Below, piece after piece: positions 48,801 to 58,023 of a stretch of DNA of 64,000 bases. Origin of the DNA: Nematostella vectensis (Eukaryota; Cnidaria; Anthozoa; Actiniaria; Edwardsiidae); the NCBI RefSeq assembly GCF_932526225.1, contig NC_064039.1:3919001-3983000 (forward strand), given 5' to 3'. Made by a program: the position numbers and the translations under genes. Position 1 is the first letter of the stretch. Every line of letters starts with the position of its first letter. The notes beneath the pieces were generated by a model. That model was not told the origin of the DNA. It searched no databases and saw nothing but the letters and a program-made list of their open reading frames with translations.

Positions 48801-49445
48801 GGTGATCGAGTAGCCTGTATCCCGGCGGTGTGGCAGCAATCCTAGCCGCAGAATCTCCAGGTTTTAACCAGGTTTCGGTAATAACCGCAATGTCGACTTT
48901 AGAATCGCAAATATGGTCAACAAAGCCAGACGCTTTGTTCCTAATTGACCGGGCATTGAGAACACAACACCTCATAAACTGAGGTCTATTATTGTGAACA
49001 ATTGCCGGCTCTGTCAATGGAACTCGTACCAGATTTGAATAATGGCGCGAAAGATTTTTTGGTTTCGTCTTAGTATGATTTAATTTGTTCTTATGTTAAG
49101 GGCCATGGTTCATAGACACATCAGAATAGATTGTAATGTCGATTGGTGGATCATGTCCGGCTACCATTAACACAGTTTGTCCTCGCTTTGACCATCTTGA
49201 AAGACTCAGACGTGTTTTCCGAAAACCAAACGTCGACAAAGAGACCTTAACGAGCTGGCCAAGATCGATAACTGCCACTACTCTAAAACACGATGAAGGC
49301 AGAAGCTGATTTTCCATATACGGCTCGGCGATGATCTTAGAGAGCTTTGGGTCCGGGTTACAAAACACAAGATGACAAAATAGCACAGCAAATATCATAA
49401 ACACCGGAGACCCACTCTTAGCCGCCATCTTCCTCATGCAGCTCG
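45872..49445 (-). mobile_element. CR1-like non-LTR retrotransposon (LINE), decayed
   Basis: It is inserted in the ATPase gene in opposite orientation. Its 5' end is at 49445 (CATGAGGAAGATGGCGGCTA) and its 3' end at 45872 in an AT-rich tail. It is flanked by CAACAA. It encodes an APE-type endonuclease and a reverse transcriptase. There is no separate ORF1; the first frame begins with a hydrophobic segment (SPVFMIFAVLFCHLVFC). At 3,574 bp it may be close to full length for a one-ORF family. Confidence 0.88.
46237..49437 (-). pseudogene. LINE endonuclease/reverse transcriptase, broken
   Basis: The frame has a TAA at 49096, a frameshift near 47700, another near 46990 and a TAA at 46570. The endonuclease part carries the expected steps: LNARSIRNK, VITETWL, DGGTGIL, LTGDFNIH and YFSDH. 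The reverse transcriptase shows NLRPVSNFSYVSKLIE, LLDLSAAFDTVDH (motif A), GVPQGSCLGPLLF and FADDTQLY (catalytic box intact). The C-terminal part (RVQNAAARLLT, LHWLPVRYRVKFKI) is typical of CR1/L2-like elements. Confidence 0.88.
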
Positions 49446-49925
49446 CAACAAAACATACGACGGCTTCTGCGAGGGCGACAATCATCTGTCTGTCGTCACA
49501 CCTGAGGCGGGTCAGATGGACATACTGCTGAGGTTTGTCTCCGCTGCCTTCGAAGGCACTAATACGCTTATCATACTCGACGACTGTGCGGCCTCAAAAG
49601 ACGTAAAGAGACGCTCTGACCAGCTCGTCAACTTGGCGTTCAGCGCGCGCCACGTGGGTATAAGCGTGTGGGTGATCACGCAGCAGCTCACCAGCATCAC
49701 GAAGCCGTTACGTGAGAACATCGCGGCCTTGGTGGTCTTCTACACCCCGAGCAAGGCGGTCATGAAAGCAATCCTGCATGACTACGGCGCAGAGCTCTCA
49801 GAAGAGAGGATTATAGAGTACATGAAGGCTCTCAAGACGAAAAAGTTCTCGAAGTTAGAGTTTTGCTTGCGTCACCCTTATACCATCGACCTAGTTGAAC
49901 GGTAAGCGCAGTAAACCACCGCCCA

Positions 49926-49945
49926 CGTATACGTATACGTATACG
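49926..49945. repeat. Self-complementary (CGTATA)n tract
   Basis: CGTATACGTATACGTATACG is a perfect palindrome. It lies 20 bp after the ATPase stop, where the start of the next gene would be expected, and is followed by a second hairpin, CGAGAA-ACTCGCGA-TTCTCG. Confidence 0.9.
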
Positions 49946-50487
49946 AGAAACTCGCGATTCTCGTAGCCTCGGGGAAGTCGAGAGAAATAGTAGGCAAGGC
50001 CCTGACTCACGACGACGTCAAACGCATGGGCGCCGAGGAGGTGAGGAAGTACGAGAAGCGATACGGGACCGCTCTAGCCAGCCGGACTACAGACGCCCTG
50101 GCAGACAGCTTTCTGAAGCTTACGACCAAGCTAGTAGGCATGGCGCTGCCGATAGACAGTGTGGTCGATCTCCACAATGACCTAGTGTCCGACTACATCA
50201 TCAACAACGAGCTCCGCACATTGTGCGGAAGCCTGTCTCTACGCTGCGGTCGTTTGATGGCTTTAGCCGTTGGGGCGTTACACGTAGCACGCCATGTGGA
50301 CACCGCCGGGACGGCAGGCGCTGACACGCGGTGTCAACACGAGGTAGCAGTCGCGGACCCACCAGTGGTTTGCCCGCAAACGCACACTGGCGAGCCATCC
50401 CAGAGTAGACGTTCATTTGAAAGCTTGCCACTTCTTCAGCAACCAAATAGTTGCATCACAAATGGGGGGACCTCAAGGAAGTACTAG
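49942..50487 (+). CDS. Element protein 6: conserved-looking helical protein, start uncertain
   Basis: An open frame runs from the palindromic tract to TAG at 50485. The first ATG is at 50026, but coding-like sequence (YEKLAILVASGKSREIVGKA) begins earlier, so the original start may have been lost in the (CGTATA)n tract. The rest is predicted helical (LADSFLKLTTKLVGMALPID, LRCGRLMALAVGALHVARHV). The tail contains VCPQTH, also found near the N-terminus of protein 1, because both genes contain the same 17-bp palindromic DNA motif. Function unknown. It overlaps the next frame at 50462. Confidence 0.55.
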   Translation, partial: YEKLAILVASGKSREIVGKALTHDDVKRMGAEEVRKYEKRYGTALASRTTDALADSFLKLTTKLVGMALPIDSVVDLHNDLVSDYIINNELRTLCGSLSLRCGRLMALAVGALHVARHVDTAGTAGADTRCQHEVAVADPPVVCPQTHTGEPSQSRRSFESLPLLQQPNSCITNGGTSRKY

Positions 50488-51073
50488 TGCTCAGCCTGCC
50501 GGAACGGAACAGCAAAGGGATCAGCGGAACCTGACAAACAAGCTGCTGATGATGAGCATTATCAAAAAACTTCTCATGAACCTGCACGTACGCCTTCGGC
50601 GTTGGTGGAGAGAATCACGAGCCCTGAGCCACCCGCGACCCGACCTAAACACCCTGGACGAGACCAAGCCGGAAGGCGCTTGGCAGAGTGGAACCGACTT
50701 AACAGAGCGAAGAAGAAAGCTGTGCAACGCGTTGAGTCGCCGGCCGCTAGCGAGTCGCAGGGACGCGAGGATGCCTTCGGCATACACCAGTCCCGGAAAG
50801 CAACTCTGCTTGGTCGGCCAGCTCGGTTATCGGGGTCGCTGGTCTTCTAGTGTCATTGATCGGCCTCTACACACATAGACGGGAGCTAGCTGCCGCGTTC
50901 ACTCGTACACCAGCTGTTAAACAGCGAGCTACCGATCCACTTGTAGTGGCCGACGACGTGACCCCGCCCGCAAATGCACAGCAGATCAAGGATCGACCGC
51001 TTGCCGACCCTACGGGTCAGGCCGCGCGAAGCGCACCCGGTCTATGCAAATCTCGACTGTTAGCCATGGAGTA
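50462..51073 (+). pseudogene. Element protein 7: frameshifted proline-rich/basic protein
   Basis: The frame starts at ATG 50462 (MGGPQGSTSAQPAGTEQQ), overlaps the end of protein 6, shifts near 50560-50600 into ALVERITSPEPPATRP and RLAEWNRLNRAKKKAVQ, and shifts again near 50845 into a frame ending MALLAME-like at 51071 (ends LCKSRLLAME). A weak hydrophobic stretch straddles the second shift. The proline-rich then basic layout suggests a DNA-binding or minor virion protein, but the family is not recognised. Confidence 0.5.
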
Positions 51074-51122
51074 AGCAGACATTTAAACACAAGAGCCCCA
51101 CCCATATCCGCACGTCCGTGCA

Positions 51123-51551
51123 TCATATGCGTACACGCGTATATATGTCGAGGACGCAGCAAAGCAAGATTACAAAGACCATCACCGACGCCGCAGTCAT
51201 AACCGGCCTGGCATTGGCTGGGTTGGGCGCAAGGTCTTGCGTGAAGACTTCACCAAAGACCCCTCCGCGAACGCCATGAACTACGCAAAAATGAAGCCGA
51301 AGAGTGGCATTCACGCTTGGGAACCAAAGATGGGCGCCGCCGACGAAGAGAGAATAGTACTTCTCGGGGTCTAAGCCCTCTGGGCCCTTTTGCTCCAGCA
51401 ATAGGTCGAACTCGCGCCAGACTTCCTCTGGCCGCGAGCTCGCCGGCATGAGCGGCTTAAGCAGCTTGCGCTTGGCATTCTCGGGGATGCCCTCGTCCAG
51501 GATGTTCTGGGCCAGCCCTGCCAGTACGGCGGGCGCCTCTTTGTCAGGCAT
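51123..51551 (-). CDS. Element protein 8: 142-aa protein with C-terminal membrane segment
   Basis: The frame starts at 51551 (MPDKEAPAVLAGLAQNILDE). The N-terminal half is helical and charged (RPEEVWREFDLLLEQKGPEG). A hydrophobic segment VMVFVILLCCVLDIY is near the end. The middle looks less protein-like, so a frameshift near 51330 is possible. Convergent with protein 7. Function unknown. Confidence 0.45.
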   Translation of the reverse strand: MPDKEAPAVLAGLAQNILDEGIPENAKRKLLKPLMPASSRPEEVWREFDLLLEQKGPEGLDPEKYYSLFVGGAHLWFPSVNATLRLHFCVVHGVRGGVFGEVFTQDLAPNPANARPVMTAASVMVFVILLCCVLDIYTRVRI

Positions 51552-51558
51552 GCTATTG

Positions 51559-51731
51559 AGAATTGCCCGTATCGCAGCCCTGCGGTATCAGACAGGACGG
51601 GTATTTGGGTATGCCTTGTGTCACCCAGTCTATAATTGCTTGTATCGCAGCCGGCGGGGCGAGTGTTTGGGTATGCCTTGTGCCACCCAGTCTCTAACTG
51701 CCCGCATCGCGGGCTGCGATGTCAGACAGGA
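51559..51731. repeat. Imperfect tandem repeat of about 63-66 bp near the right end
   Basis: Two and a half units share TTTGGGTATGCCTTGTG, CACCCAGTCT and CGCATCGC/CGTATCGC blocks. They lie between protein 8 and the zinc-binding frame, and overlap the end of the latter. Confidence 0.85.
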
Positions 51732-51963
51732 CGAGTGCGAACCATTCCCGAGCGCGCCTCCCGGTGGCGCGCATCCTCTGCCCTACACGATTCGCTCCGC
51801 AGGGGCGGCACAACCGCGTCTCCGACTGCGTCCCTATGCCGCAGATCCTGCACGGCACGGGAGCCTTTGGAGGTGCACCTTGCAGTAGGTGTCCATGCAC
51901 CTCTGGCCACACGTGTTTGCATGGCCGACCTTTAGCCACCTGCAGTAATCTTTTCCGCGCTTC
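51691..51963 (-). pseudogene. Element protein 9: Cys/His-rich zinc-binding protein, frameshifted
   Basis: From ATG near 51963 the first frame reads MKRGKDYCRWLKVGHANTCG then QRCMDTYCKVHLQRL, a Cys/His cluster. It shifts near 51865 into PCRICGIGTQSETRLCRPCG, a CxxC...CxxC zinc-ribbon-like end with a basic tail. This could bind DNA or RNA. It is the last gene before the right inverted repeat, whose inner edge it nearly touches. Family not recognised; one frameshift is clear. Confidence 0.55.
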
Positions 51964-51971
51964 ATCCTTCG

Positions 51972-52273
51972 AATGCTATGCACATGTGCATATACTACAG
52001 GACAGACGGGGGTCTAATTGCAAGGTTCCCACTCGTTTCTACGAAAGGCCCCAGTCCCGCTGCTGTCGATAGACAGCGGATTAATGATTGCTAACCATTG
52101 CTAATTATTTATCTACGCGAAGTGGTCCCGACGTAGATTAGTAATTGCCAATTATTGTTAATTGTTTATCTACGCGAAGTGGTCCTGACGTAGATTAGTA
52201 ATTGCCAATTATTGCTAATTGTTTATCTACGCGAAACGTGTTTCGGTGTCTATAAAATTCCAAAGTCCCCCCC
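51972..52273 (-). repeat. Right terminal inverted repeat of the virus-like element
   Basis: This is the reverse complement of the left end. It has three 57-bp units (CTACGCGAA boxes ending at 52121, 52178 and 52235) and an uninterrupted inner part down to AATGCTATGCACATG at 51972. The inner part shows the ancestral TIR without the three left-side insertions. Confidence 0.92.
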
Positions 52274-52279
52274 TGATAC
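52274..52279. other. Target-site duplication, right copy
   Basis: TGATAC directly follows the C7 terminus and matches 39452-39457 exactly. Confidence 0.92.
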
Positions 52280-52708
52280 CCTAAATACTATGCGCAAATT
52301 AAATATAAAAACAGGGATTTGAGTATTTCCGTTTTTTCATTGATTCAATCTGACCATTTGATCACCCTTTGCTCGGGTTTGCTCACATTTTCTTACCTTT
52401 ATTTATGGCTTGAGAGAAGACAGATTGTAAAACATGTACTTTCTGACTGGGAGATTAGTTCCTATGGCGGTCTTCATGCAAATCATGTTAGATAATTTTT
52501 TCGATTTCTTGTTTCATTTTTGTTTTGTTTCCGGTTAAGCGACCGCCCCTTATGCAAAGAAGCCTGGCCTGTTCTAACCTTGGGACTTTAAATCGAGGCC
52601 AGTGTAGACTGACTCAGAGGGAAAACATTGAATGATTCAAGCGAAAACCTGCGCAAGATTCAATATTTCTTATCGAGCAACAAGCAAAAAGCCTTAAACA
52701 TCAACGCC
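52280..52708. promoter_or_regulatory. Short upstream region of the CEPT1-like gene
   Basis: This is the only DNA between the virus-like element and the phosphotransferase start. TGACTCA, an AP-1 consensus, is at 52610-52616. A TGA inside the same site closes the frame upstream of the start. Promoter activity is inferred from position. Confidence 0.45.
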
Positions 52709-55700
52709 ATGATGTCCATCATGAATGAAGCACAATTGAGAAGGCTAGCCCAGCACAAATACAGCGCGCAAAGCACCGAGATTTTGGACCCAATTTTTCA
52801 AGTTTATTGGCGCTGGTTGGTGCAACAAGTTCCCCTTTGGTTGGCACCGAACACTATCACTTTTCTTGGCCTATTTATAAACGCTGCTACATCTCTGATT
52901 CTATTTGTCTACTGCCCACAAGCCAAAGGATCCGTAAGTACCTCTTGTGTTTCTCGAATAAATGTATTTTTAGCTTACGATTACGGGTAGCCAGGGTGTC
53001 TTTTGTCGCACATTGTAGCAAGCGTCATGTAGTTTGTAAAATTAAATTGATCATTAGAACAAATCGAAAGGCATGTCGTTATAGATGAACCCATCTCCTA
53101 GCTTATTTACCTTTTTTTAGATTTTCACGATGGATTTAGGTGAGGTAAAATACAACGGTAATGTTTTCTTGGGCATTTTCTTAGCTTGTCTACCCCCCTT
53201 CCAACGTTCGCTTTCCTATCCACGATTGCCTATTCATAATCCAGATTGAACAATAATTGTCGTCGACATGTTTATATATTTCAAAGGCTATAAAGTAGTA
53301 ACGACATAAAGTTCTGTGCCTCGCTTTCAGAAAAGAATAGTTATCGACAGGAGTTGTAGGACTTTAGCAGTCGAACAAATTCATGTAGTTTTGAATATGA
53401 AACGAAATGAGAGTCATAGTTTTTCCTAGAAGTTCGGAAATTTGGTTGTGTTTTTAACCCTGAATAAGTATCGTGGATTTGTTCGCCATAGCTCCTTGAA
53501 TTGTTACAGCTGGTATCAGTTATGGCTGAAAATACAAAAGAGATTTTCCAAGGAGCTGTTCTTCCATGCAAATACTGTATGCAAATTTTTAATATCAAAA
53601 TATTTCACTGTATTAAGTTAAAATAAATAAATAAATAAATGGTGTTAATGTTGTCAAAACCGCATGCAAATACTTTTTGTTATAGTGCTAATGGGGAAAT
53701 ATTAAACCATTTTATTATTGTTAAAAACATTTTTATCTCAGGCCATAAAGCCAGCTGACATTGTAAACCTAGTATTTTTAGGATATACAAAAATTGGTTT
53801 GATTACCCACCTAACTATGAAACACTCTCTTTGATTTTGATTTTTCATGTTTGCACAAAGGTTGAGAGTTTTTTTTCATAATTCATTCTCATTTGATAAC
53901 TAAAATTTAAAATTAAAAGCTGCAGAAATTATATACAGTAGTTGGCTGTGATTGTACCATTATTTTTTCCCCAAACTTTAAACCCTTTATTTACTACAGT
54001 AGGATTGATATTCTCTATGAATTTCAGGCTCCAGGATGGGCATTTATTCTTTGTGGAGTTGGCCTCTTTGTGTACCAATCACTTGATGCAATAGATGGCA
54101 AGCAAGCTCGACGCACCAACAGTAACTCCCCCCTAGGGGAGCTAGTCGACCATGGTTGTGACGCAGTGTCTATGGTCTTAGTGACATTAGCATTCTCAGT
54201 GGCTATTGAGCTTGGCAACGAACCTATCTGGATGTTCTTCGTATGTTTTTCTGCATCGGTCCTGTTTTATTGTTCTCACTGGCAAGCATATGTTTCTGGT
54301 ACAATCAAATTTGGATGGTAAGGAGAAACCCATTTCTTCAATGGTAGGGTTCAAAATAGCGGCCAGCTGTCAGCAATAGCCAGCTGTTTTCTGGTCTTTG
54401 CCTGTTTTTTTTTTTCTGTATCCCCATCACATATTTTTAGTATGCAGGCTTTTATTTCCACCGAAATCCACAAAGCCGGCAAAATCTCACAGGTTTTAAA
54501 AAAATATTTTGAACCCTGCAGAGTGAACTCTGATATCTGGGGGAATGGATGGGGACAGGGATAAGAAAGTGCTAAACATCTTTATCCATTGAATATACAC
54601 AGGATCAAACTGTCCAGCTTAAGTACAAAAAACTTGGCCCACAATATTCTACCCAGATATACCAATTGCACCCAAACATGAGGCTAACTTATTATCACTT
54701 AGAAGAACCCTATTCCTCTGCTCCATACTGTTCAAAGATAAGTTTTTATTGACCAATGCTGGTCAAAAAACACAATTTTTTCGCCCAAGGAAACTTTGAC
54801 AAAAACGTCAAACCCAAAGAAATTCAGTAATTCTCCCTCTTCCTCACAGAAAGCCTGACCTGCTTAGGTGTGCACTCCTTCCGCCCCCTGTGTCTGAGAT
54901 ACCACACAATGTTCATCCGAAGGTTGTATTTCTATTAACACCTCGTATGTGTTTTTTTAGGATTGATGTAACGGAATTACAGCTCTTTGCAATGGCAGCA
55001 TTCATAGCGACAGGAATCTTTGGCACAGAAATGTGGATGATGAAGGTTGGTACAAGTTTATCCATTGGTTTAACTGATTTCTAAAACTGAGTAGTAAAGG
55101 ACTCGTTGAGTAGAATAACCAAAAGTTCAGTCATTAAAACCCCCTTGGTTAAACCATGAATTTGACGAAGTTCTCTAATATCCTAACTACATTCTAATTG
55201 TACTTTTTATTGCCTTACAGGTTCCTTTTTTTAATATCACATTCAAGCAGGGCACCATGATAATCGCAGTTTTAGGTACACTCTACACTCTCTGCTCAAT
55301 ATTTAGTCAAATTTATCAAGGAGGCATGGGCAAGAACGGCTCTACTATAGCGGTGAGTCACATGATGTTGCAATAATTATTTCAGGGTCATTTGCTTGGT
55401 TGAAAAGTAATTTTGGTGTTAGTTTGGAAAGCTTGAAAACAGTCATGAAGAATAATCATCATCTATAAAAACATCCATAAAAACAGTTTTTTTTTTTCAA
55501 ATAATATACATGAATACTGTATGTGTTTATGTCATTTAAACAGAATGCGATGGAACATTTGGTTATTCAACCCCTCATTTCTCAAGCAATCAAGGCCTCT
55601 TTTTAGACAAGGATTTGGGCAGGGCAGGGCAGGAGGGCAGGGAGATAATGCTTATTCTCATGACCACTCCACAACAAGTGTTGCAAGTTATTTGCAGTCA

Positions 55701-58023
55701 TTTGATGTTTTTGATAATACTGCATTAATATTCTCTTGTCATTTGATGTTTTTGATAATACTGCATTAATATTCTCATGTCATTTGATGTTTTTGATAAT
55801 ACTGTATTAATATTCTCTTATCATTTGATGTTTTTGATAATACTGCATTAATATTCTCTTGTCATTTGATGTTTTTGATAATACTGCATTAATATTCTCT
55901 TGTCATTTGATGTTTTTGATAATACTGTATTAATATTCTCTTATCATTTGATGTTTTTGATAATACTGCATTAATATTCTCTTGTCATTTGATGTTTTTG
56001 ATAATACTGCATTAATATTCTTGTGTCATTTGATGTTTTTGATAATACTGCATTAATATTCTCGTGTCATTTGATGTTTTTGATAATACTGCATTAATAT
56101 TCTCGTGTCATTTGATGTTTTTGATAATACTGCATTAATATTCTCTTGTCATTTGATGTTTTTGATAATACTGCATTAATATTCTCTTGTCATTTGATGT
56201 TTTTGATAATACTGCATTAATATTCTCTTGTCATTTGATGTTTTTGATAATACTGCATTAATATTCTCTTGTCATTTGATGTTTTTGATAATACTGCGTT
56301 AATATTCCCTTGCAGGGGACAAGTGTTGTGTCGCCATTATTTCCAATCACAATTGTGTTGTATATGGCCTACACAACAGCAAAAACCTCTCGTTCTTCAC
56401 TGTTTTTGCGTTACCCTTGCTTATTTGTGATGGCATATGGCCTGATGTGTGCAAAAGTCACTATTAAACTTGTGGTAAGTACTGTTGTAGAGTAATAAAT
56501 GCTAATATCCCTCCAAAAATAGTTTAGGGGGAAATGATTATGAAAAACGTGGCAAACTTTAGCCTGCGATGCAGGCGTTATGGCAATAAAACATGCAAAC
56601 TGATTAAGACAAAGGTTAAAAGAAAGTGGAAAAAAATAGCAAATTTAAAAAAAAGACAGTGAGATTGTTCAATAGAGTTTTGCATTCAATAAAGTTTTAT
56701 CCCCTCTCAGCGCTTATATATCATATACATAGCCATACATTATAAAACTGATTTTCTTGGGATGTAGAGATCAGGATGTACAGTAATGGCAATAAAACAT
56801 GCAAACTGGTTAAATAACAAAGGTTAAAAGAAAAGGGATAAAAATGGCAAAGTTAAAAAAAAAAATAAGCAATTTGTGCCCAAATATGCATATTCATATA
56901 TCTTATCCAAATGTTTTTCCTTCCACTGTACGTTTGGTTTGTGCACATTTGTTATCAATTACAGGATTGTTCAGCATCAGAGAGCGCTTATTGTTTATGT
57001 CCTCTGAAGCTCGCCCGCTTTTGTGACATTCCCCTCTATTAACTTCTTTTTTCAAACTCACCATTAATGACCTGATAAGATATTTTACCCTATCACTCAC
57101 ACACTATTGCCCTAATAAGACATTTTCCTATATGATCATTATCCTCAGGTCGCTTGTATGAGTAAAAGCCCCTTGGAAGTCAAGGACGCCACTATGCTTG
57201 GTGGAGTTATCATGCTTCTCAATACTCACTATGGATCCCACATCGACGAATACCTCATGCTTTGTTTGTTACTAGTAAGTGACACACAAATTCAATATCA
57301 CACGTTATTTTATCTGCATATATGCTTACGTTATGGATTATCATCTTTTGTACAATTTAAGCATTGCTAATATTCATTATTATCAATTATTGATTTCATC
57401 ATTGATAATCATTGTTATTTTCCTCTCTCTTGTTATGATCAACCATTATCCATTATCAACCATTGATTTCCATAATCATCATCATTTTTGTCTCTCTGGT
57501 TATGATCAACACTATCAACCATTGAATTCCATAATCATTATCATTATCGTCTCTCTGGTTGTGATCAACCATTATCAACCTTGTATCATCTAATCATCAT
57601 AATCATCCTCCTCATCACCAACATTACAGTCAACATCCTCACCATCATTATAAAGGGCGGTCCCAGGATTTCTCATATAGGGGGTACCATCCTGAAAAGC
57701 GGCACCAATATATGAAATATATGGCCGGATGTACATGCTTTGACTTTCGTTCCTATGCATTCCTTTTTAAAATTCAGTCAGAAAAGCGGGCACTCCCCTG
57801 CAACTGCCACCATCATTTTTGCTGGCGTTACTCCTGGTACATAACTTGAAAGTAGAAAGACTGGTGACTCTAATTAAATTGAATGGTATTTTTTCATCAG
57901 CTGTACGTGGTTTTCGACCTGTGTCGCTACTGCGTCATCCTGTGCAACCAGATCTGTGACTTCCTCAACATCCGAGTCTTTAGCATCAAGCCAGTGGAAA
58001 GAGCAGAGGGGAAGTCCCAATAG
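52709..58023 (+). CDS. CEPT1: CDP-alcohol phosphotransferase, CEPT1/CHPT1-like
   Basis: Seven coding exons join in phase: 52709-52933, 54028-54317, 54961-55045, 55221-55352, 56316-56474, 57149-57274 and 57901-58023; 379 aa. The family signature DG-x2-AR-x8-G-x3-D-x3-D is complete at Asp98, Gly99, Ala102, Arg103, Gly112, Asp116 and Asp120. The enzyme transfers phosphocholine or phosphoethanolamine from the CDP-linked donor to diacylglycerol, the last step of the Kennedy pathway, in ER/nuclear or Golgi membranes. Further family landmarks are [38 protein letters not shown] and [20 protein letters not shown]. About eight to ten hydrophobic segments are present. The start is the first ATG after an in-frame TGA (52610). 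CEPT1 and CHPT1 cannot be told apart by reading. Confidence 0.92.
55699..56311 (+). repeat. 41-bp minisatellite abutting a CEPT1 splice acceptor
   Basis: About 15 units of 41 bp, with CATTTGATGTTTTTGATAAT followed by ACTGCATTAATATTCTCTTG. The last unit runs into CCCTTGCAG, the acceptor of exon 56316-56474. Earlier units have CTCTTGTCA at the same place and lack the AG. Confidence 0.93.
57400..57640 (+). repeat. Imperfect repeat around ATCATT/CAACCATT
   Basis: Three degenerate units of about 60 bp share TCTCTCTGGTTATGATCAAC. They lie in the last intron of the CEPT1-like gene. Confidence 0.7.

Larger units (their letters stand above)
45696..49905 (+). pseudogene. A32/FtsK-HerA-type packaging ATPase, split by a LINE
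   Basis: The first part, 45696-45871, has Walker A GPASCGKT and the beta strand DYLVLVCPTF. The second, 49446-49905, has Walker B TLIILDDCAA, the sensor-like VWVITQQLTS and LRENIAALVVFY. Such ATPases pump DNA into capsids. A CR1-like LINE lies between the parts, and CAACAA is present at both junctions (45866-45871 and 49446-49451). Removing the LINE with one copy keeps the reading frame, so the two halves were one gene. The start is GTG 45696 or ATG 45723. The gene begins 14 bp after the capsid frame in the same direction, as expected of a late morphogenesis cluster. Confidence 0.88.

Noticed and set aside
49921-49966. Telomere-like or Z-DNA promoter for host genes
   Set aside because: It is inside the virus-like element between two of its genes and has no relation to host transcription units.
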